In this document: positions 60,059-64,000 of the stretch, piece after piece | How the letters are laid out: each line of letters opens with the position of its first letter | How positions within the stretch are numbered: position 1 is the first letter of the stretch | NCBI RefSeq assembly: GCF_004143485.2 | Contig: NZ_ML974130.1 | Span: forward strand, 1 to 64,000 | Origin: Halorussus amylolyticus | Lineage (GTDB): Archaea > Halobacteriota > Halobacteria > Halobacteriales > Haladaptataceae | Length of the DNA: 64,000 nucleotides | Direction: 5' to 3' | The notes under the pieces: generated by a model | Databases searched by the model: none | The model's input: the letters and a program-made list of their open reading frames with translations, nothing else | What the model was told of the DNA's origin: nothing | Program-made: the position numbers and the translations under genes

Positions 60059-60529
60059 ATGAGCAGTTCCGGCTACGCACGCGGAACCGACGGCTCACAC
60101 CACTGGTACTGGGTGGCGGCCATCCCCGGCGCGTTCGTCCTCTGGGTGGCGACCCTCGCGTGGCTCGCGCTCGCGGCGTCGTTCGAGGCGTTCTCGTTCG
60201 GTGCGAGAGTGGTCGAACTCTCGATGGTCGCGCTCGGCATTCCGTTCGCGTTCCTCACCGCGTACTTCCCGGTCGCGGTGTATCGGGACGCTAACTACGT
60301 GAACCGGACGAGCGGGAAGTGGGCACCCGAGCCGATGCGCCAGGCGCTCGTCGCGCTCGCCGGTCTCGTCGTGCTGGTCGCGGTCGGAGCGGTCCTGTTG
60401 GTCCTCCGATTTCCGGTCAGTCCCGTCGTGCCGATTATCGCGGGCTTCGTCGCGAGCGTCCCGTTCGCGGTGTACTACCTCCGAAAGCGCGGGCGGTACG
60501 TCGGCGTCCCGAGCGCGCCGTGGACGTAG
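60059..60529 (+). CDS. Membrane protein paralogous to the 58430 product
   Basis: A 156-residue protein with about four spans. The segment PVAVYRDANYVNRTSGKWAP ... FAVYYLRKRGRYVGVP repeats the unit of the 58430 protein. The N-terminus has a WYWVAAIPGAFVLWVATLAWLAL helix. CGTTTATCGG (about 60028-60037) lies about 27 nt before ATG 60059, so leaderless. Function unknown. Confidence 0.8.
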   Translation: MSSSGYARGTDGSHHWYWVAAIPGAFVLWVATLAWLALAASFEAFSFGARVVELSMVALGIPFAFLTAYFPVAVYRDANYVNRTSGKWAPEPMRQALVALAGLVVLVAVGAVLLVLRFPVSPVVPIIAGFVASVPFAVYYLRKRGRYVGVPSAPWT

Positions 60530-60551
60530 TTCGAGTGTGTCGTGAACGCAC

Positions 60552-61724
60552 TCACAAACCGAGTCTGAGCGCGCGATTCGCCGTCAGAACCGCGAACCCG
60601 ACGGCCATCACGCCCGCGAGGAGACCGAACCCGACCGTCCACCCCGCGGTGTCGGCCAGCACGCCGACCACGACGCTCCCCGTCGCGCCGAGCAGCATGT
60701 AGACGGTCCGGACCAGTCCGAAGCCAGCGCCGCGTTCTTCGGCCGAGAGCTTGTCGATGAACCGGGACTGAAGCGGCGCGCCCCAGCTCATCGCTACGCC
60801 TGCGAGACACACCCCGGCGACGAACGTCGAGAGACCCGACCCCCACGCGAGCGCGCCGTACCCGAGTACGCCGAGTCCCATCGACAGCGAGGCGGCGGCG
60901 TCTCTGTCGAAGCGGTCCGAGAGCCACCCCATCACGGGCTGAGTCGAGCCGTGGACGACGAAGTAGAGCGAGAACAGGCCGCTCGCGGTCGTGGCCCTCA
61001 GCCCGTGATGCTCGGCCAGAAACGTCGGCAGGAACGACGCGGTCGCCTGCCACGTGAACGCACCGGCCACCGCGAGAACCGTGGTGTAGACGATTTCCGG
61101 CCGGGAGAGGAGTCGGACCAGCGGGCCGAGCGCGAATCGCTCGCGCATCCGCTGGTCCGGTCGCTCGGGTTCGGTGGGCCGCACTCGCAGGGAGAACGCG
61201 ACGAACGTGGGTGCGGCCACCACCGCGCCGAGCAGGAGTGCGGGCCGCCAGCCGTACCGGGTCGCGACCGCGGCGGCGGCGACCGGAACGAGCAACCCTG
61301 CGAGCGGACCGCCCGCGACGTGGACGCCGATGACCCGGCCGATGTCGTCGAAGTGCTTCGAGATAAACGTGGTCGCCACGCTGTAGTGGAGGCCCGCCCC
61401 CGCGCCGAGCGCGACGGCGAAGAGTGCGAACGTCGGGTACGACGGCGACACCGCGAGCAGGAGGCTCGCGACTGCGGTGAGTCCGACCGCGGTCAGGATG
61501 ACCCGGCGCTCGCCGAATCGGTCGCCGAGGACGCCGCTCGGGAACTGCGCGAGCGCGTAGGCCGCCCACATTCCGGTGAGTGCGATTCCCACGGTTCCGG
61601 TCGTGACCTCGAACGACTCGGTGATTCGGGGCACGACCGGGCTAATGGCGATTCGCGCGGCCATCGTGGCGAAGAAGGCGACCGTGGCGAGCGCGAGAAC
61701 CGTGTGTCTGTATCGCCACTTCAC
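60552..61724 (-). CDS. Major facilitator superfamily transporter
   Basis: A 390-residue transporter with 12 predicted spans. The start KWRYRHTVLALATVAFFATM is followed by the MFS loop motif GVLGDRFGERRVIL (loop 2-3) and a later GWLSDRFDRDAAASLS in the second half. The substrate is unknown. GTG 61724 is preferred because the upstream frame to 61856 has no hydrophobic content. It reads divergently from the 61866 gene. Confidence 0.9.
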   Translation of the reverse strand: MKWRYRHTVLALATVAFFATMAARIAISPVVPRITESFEVTTGTVGIALTGMWAAYALAQFPSGVLGDRFGERRVILTAVGLTAVASLLLAVSPSYPTFALFAVALGAGAGLHYSVATTFISKHFDDIGRVIGVHVAGGPLAGLLVPVAAAAVATRYGWRPALLLGAVVAAPTFVAFSLRVRPTEPERPDQRMRERFALGPLVRLLSRPEIVYTTVLAVAGAFTWQATASFLPTFLAEHHGLRATTASGLFSLYFVVHGSTQPVMGWLSDRFDRDAAASLSMGLGVLGYGALAWGSGLSTFVAGVCLAGVAMSWGAPLQSRFIDKLSAEERGAGFGLVRTVYMLLGATGSVVVGVLADTAGWTVGFGLLAGVMAVGFAVLTANRALRLGL

Positions 61725-61865
61725 TACCGAGCGTTGGCGGAGTCGAACGAAGTGGCTTTGGGGTCCGGCAATCTCGGTGGCGGTGTCTACCGCTCGACGG
61801 GAGTGATGCGAGCCGAAAGTGTTCACGCGCCAATATTTATGTGGGAGCGAAAACACTATCTGACA

Positions 61866-62432
61866 ATGAAACCTCGACGCATCGGTGTGTTAGCAGGCGT
61901 TATCAGCGCGCTCGGACTCGTCGCCCAGTTCGCCCCCTCGGCCATCGTCACCAGATGGGTCAACAACGGGCTGGAAGGGGCAGTTCCGGTAATCGGTACC
62001 ACAGGTCAATCTGTCGCTATCTACACTCTCATCGTCGAGAGTGCGGGACCGCTCTCGGCGCTCCTGTTGGCAATCGGATTCGGATACTACGCCGCCCGCC
62101 ACCTCGACGTGGCTCGCGAGTACCGTCGATTTGGTGCGGCGGTCGTCGTCGGCAGTCTGGTCAGTGTCGGGAGTATCTGGGCGGTTTGGCTGTACGTCGG
62201 TCAGTCCATGTCGCCGAATGCAAACAGCGTCTTGCTGGCTCTCCTTGTCCTCGTGCGGATGATTGCCGAGGTTTCGCTCGTTGTCGTCGGTGTCTTCGCC
62301 GGAGCGGCGCTGTCTCACTTCCGGACGAACGAGAAGATGCCCGCTCGGCCGACCGACGCCGATACGGAGGAGTCCTCGGTGACGCGAGAGTCTACGACCG
62401 ACAGTGCGGACGCTCAGTCGGCCTCTGCGTGA
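61866..62432 (+). CDS. Four-span membrane protein of unknown function
   Basis: A 188-residue protein. Spans are RIGVLAGVISALGLVAQFA, AIYTLIVESAGPLSALLLAIG, GAAVVVGSLVSVGSIWAVWL and LLALLVLVRMIAEVSLVVVGV. It ends in a Thr/Ser/Asp-rich cytoplasmic tail. The box AATATTTATG (61831-61840) is about 26-35 nt before ATG 61866; an ATG at 61841 lies too close to the box. Function unknown. Confidence 0.75.
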   Translation: MKPRRIGVLAGVISALGLVAQFAPSAIVTRWVNNGLEGAVPVIGTTGQSVAIYTLIVESAGPLSALLLAIGFGYYAARHLDVAREYRRFGAAVVVGSLVSVGSIWAVWLYVGQSMSPNANSVLLALLVLVRMIAEVSLVVVGVFAGAALSHFRTNEKMPARPTDADTEESSVTRESTTDSADAQSASA

Positions 62433-62515
62433 GAACTCGGTAAATCGGTTCGGCGACGGAGACGCCAGCCACAAAAACGGACAAGTGTTTCAACCTCGGC
62501 CGCCGACTCCCGGGT

Positions 62516-63652
62516 ATGACTACACGAGGGACGAAGGTGCGCCTCGCCACGCGAGGGTCGGACCTCGCGCTCCGGCAGGCGTCCGAAGTGAAGGCCGCAT
62601 TGGAGGACCGGCGGCTCGAAGTGGAGTTGGTAGAGGTCGAGACCACCGGCGACGAGATTCAGGACGAACTCATCCACCGACTCGGCAAGACCGGCGCGTT
62701 CGTCCGGAGCCTCGACGAGAAGGTGCTGTCGGGCGACCTCGACGGCGCGATTCACTCGATGAAGGACATGCCGACCGAACACCCCGACGAACTCATCGTG
62801 GCCGCGATTCCCGAGCGCGCGAGCGCGAACGACGTGCTCGTCACGCCCGACGGGAAATCGCTCGACGACCTGCCCGAGGGCGCGGTGGTCGGCACGTCGA
62901 GCCTCCGCCGGAAGGCCCAACTCTTGAACGCCCGGCCCGACCTTAATGTCGAACCGCTCCGGGGGAACGTCGATACGCGCGCCGAGAAGCTCCTCGCCCC
63001 CGCGCTTCAGGCCGAACACGAGGCCCGAACCGAGGCCGAGAAGGAGCGCAAGGCGAAGACCAACGAGGCCCGGAAAGGTCACAAGCGCGACTACGAACCC
63101 GAGTTCGACCGGACCGTCGAGGAGTGGTTCAACGACCTCGCGGAGGTCGAGCGTCGAGCGATGGAGCGAGAGGTCGAAACCGAGTACGACGCAATCGTGC
63201 TCGCGCAGGCCGGACTCGAACGGAGCGGGCTGGCCCACCACCTCGAATACGTCGAACTCCCGGCGGGGAAGTTCGTTCCCGCGCCCGGACAGGGCGCGCT
63301 CGCGGTCACGTCGCTCGACAGCGAACTCGCACGGGACCTCCACACCGTCCTCGACCACCCCCGGACGCGGGTCGAGACGACCACCGAGCGCACCATCCTC
63401 GCGGAACTCGGCGGTGGGTGTGTCGCGCCAATGGGCGTCCACGGCCTGATTCAGGGCGAACACGTCCACGTGGACGTGCAGGTGTTCTCCCAGGACGGCA
63501 CCGAGAAGATAGAAGCGACCCGTGACGTGCCCGTCGAGAACCACGTCGCGGCCGCCAAGGAAGTCGCCGCGGAACTCCGCGAGAAGGGTGCGGCCGAACT
63601 CATCGAGGCCGCCCAGCGCGACGACCCCGAGACGGAGGGCAAGCGAGAATGA
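62516..63652 (+). CDS. hemC: Hydroxymethylbilane synthase (porphobilinogen deaminase)
   Basis: A 378-residue enzyme that polymerises four porphobilinogens. It starts KVRLATRGSDLALRQASEVK. It has FVRSLDEKVLSGDLDGAIHSMKDMPTE, a GTSSLRRKAQ block, and the dipyrromethane cofactor cysteine in ELGGGCVAPMGVHG. About 50 extra charged residues (EARTEAEKERKAKTNEARK, then EFDRTVEEWFNDLAEVERR) interrupt the region after LRGNVDTRAEKL. hemD overlaps the stop by ATGA. Confidence 0.95.
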   Translation: MTTRGTKVRLATRGSDLALRQASEVKAALEDRRLEVELVEVETTGDEIQDELIHRLGKTGAFVRSLDEKVLSGDLDGAIHSMKDMPTEHPDELIVAAIPERASANDVLVTPDGKSLDDLPEGAVVGTSSLRRKAQLLNARPDLNVEPLRGNVDTRAEKLLAPALQAEHEARTEAEKERKAKTNEARKGHKRDYEPEFDRTVEEWFNDLAEVERRAMEREVETEYDAIVLAQAGLERSGLAHHLEYVELPAGKFVPAPGQGALAVTSLDSELARDLHTVLDHPRTRVETTTERTILAELGGGCVAPMGVHGLIQGEHVHVDVQVFSQDGTEKIEATRDVPVENHVAAAKEVAAELREKGAAELIEAAQRDDPETEGKRE

Positions 63653-64000
63653 ACAGGGATGTTCGGGTCGCGCTGTTCCGCCCGGACGACGAGCGACTCG
63701 CCGAGGGGGTCGAACTCCTCGACTCGCTCGGTGCCGACCCCGTCCCGGACCCGATGCTCGAAGTCCGACCGACCGGAAACGCGCCGAAGGACGGCGAGTA
63801 CGTGATTCTGACGAGCAAGACCGGCGTGGAGTTGGCCGCAGAAGCCGGGTGGGACCCCGGCGACGCGACCGTCTGCGCTATCGGTTCGAGCACGGCCGAC
63901 GCCCTCCGCGAACACGGCTACGAGGTCGATATGGTGCCCGAGGAGTACACCTCGGCAGGACTGGTCGAGGCGCTCGAAGCAGAAGTCGAAGGCGTGCGAG
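63649..64000 (+). CDS. hemD: Uroporphyrinogen-III synthase, 5' part
   Basis: ATG 63649 overlaps the hemC stop. The 117 codons in the window read MNRDVRVALFRPDDERLAEG, then LLDSLGADPVPDPMLEVRPTG, EYVILTSKTGVELAAEAGW and VCAIGSSTADALREHGYEVD. The VILTSKTGVE and AIGSSTADALREHGY segments fit HemD, which closes and rearranges hydroxymethylbilane. The rest runs off the right edge. Confidence 0.9.
   Translation, partial: MNRDVRVALFRPDDERLAEGVELLDSLGADPVPDPMLEVRPTGNAPKDGEYVILTSKTGVELAAEAGWDPGDATVCAIGSSTADALREHGYEVDMVPEEYTSAGLVEALEAEVEGVR

Overview
The window is a 64 kb piece of a haloarchaeal (class Halobacteria) chromosome. Supporting signs are high GC, very acidic proteins, leaderless genes with a TATA-like box about 25-30 nt before the start codon, both subunits of archaeal DNA polymerase D, an archaeal type 16S 5' end, KEOPS Cgi121, Hel308 and Hef, an archaeal IMP cyclohydrolase (PurO), an MC1 chromosomal protein and halocyanin. 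The genus cannot be fixed from sequence alone; a Halorussus/Haladaptatus-like organism is a guess. No phage, insertion sequence or CRISPR array was seen, so most of the window is core chromosome.

Layout. 1-1260: 5' end of an rRNA operon reading leftward, with an array of tandem rRNA promoters. 1265-11370: MC1, a small AbrB-like protein, pyrD, pheS-pheT, lysC, a KaiC-like protein that has lost its Walker A motif, a GNAT-like protein and an asparaginase. 11389-18864: the replication core, with PolD small subunit, signal peptidase, Orc1/Cdc6, an AT-rich replication origin with inverted origin recognition boxes (ORBs), and the origin-associated oapA-oapB-oapC operon. 19016-22722: small and hypothetical genes, a 3Fe-4S ferredoxin, then the most novel locus: an ATP-grasp ligase and a PqqD/RRE-M50 metalloprotease fusion, divergent from a 32-codon gene for a peptide ending GG-CIAYC. 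23068-32068: hel308-cgi121, a MOSC protein, a halocyanin/FAD-monooxygenase/HTH regulator cluster that shares a palindromic operator, tRNA-Gln, purO and a phosphoesterase. 32347-37812: PolD large subunit with an intein, behind a PPC-domain gene. 38369-45281: a five-gene oligopeptide ABC transporter. 46370-46890: an AT-rich islet with two overlapping small genes. 47237-52947: CBS protein, glycyl-tRNA synthetase, a dolichol-kinase-like protein and the Hef helicase/nuclease. 53150-64000: malate dehydrogenase, small membrane proteins, a CinA-like protein, an MFS transporter, and tetrapyrrole genes hemL, hemC and the start of hemD.

How the genes work together. DNA maintenance is concentrated here: origin, Orc1, oapABC, both PolD subunits, Hel308 and Hef. 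ORB-like sequences also occur outside the origin, at 10266, 20240, 26411 and inside the PolD small subunit gene. The 27175-30574 cluster looks like one regulon, because three sites with the core ACATGTTCAC lie in front of its three transcription units. The 20617-22722 locus has the parts expected of a ribosomally made, modified and processed peptide (precursor, ligase, protease with a recognition domain) and is the best candidate for an undescribed system. All functions are read from sequence and family knowledge; no database search was run.
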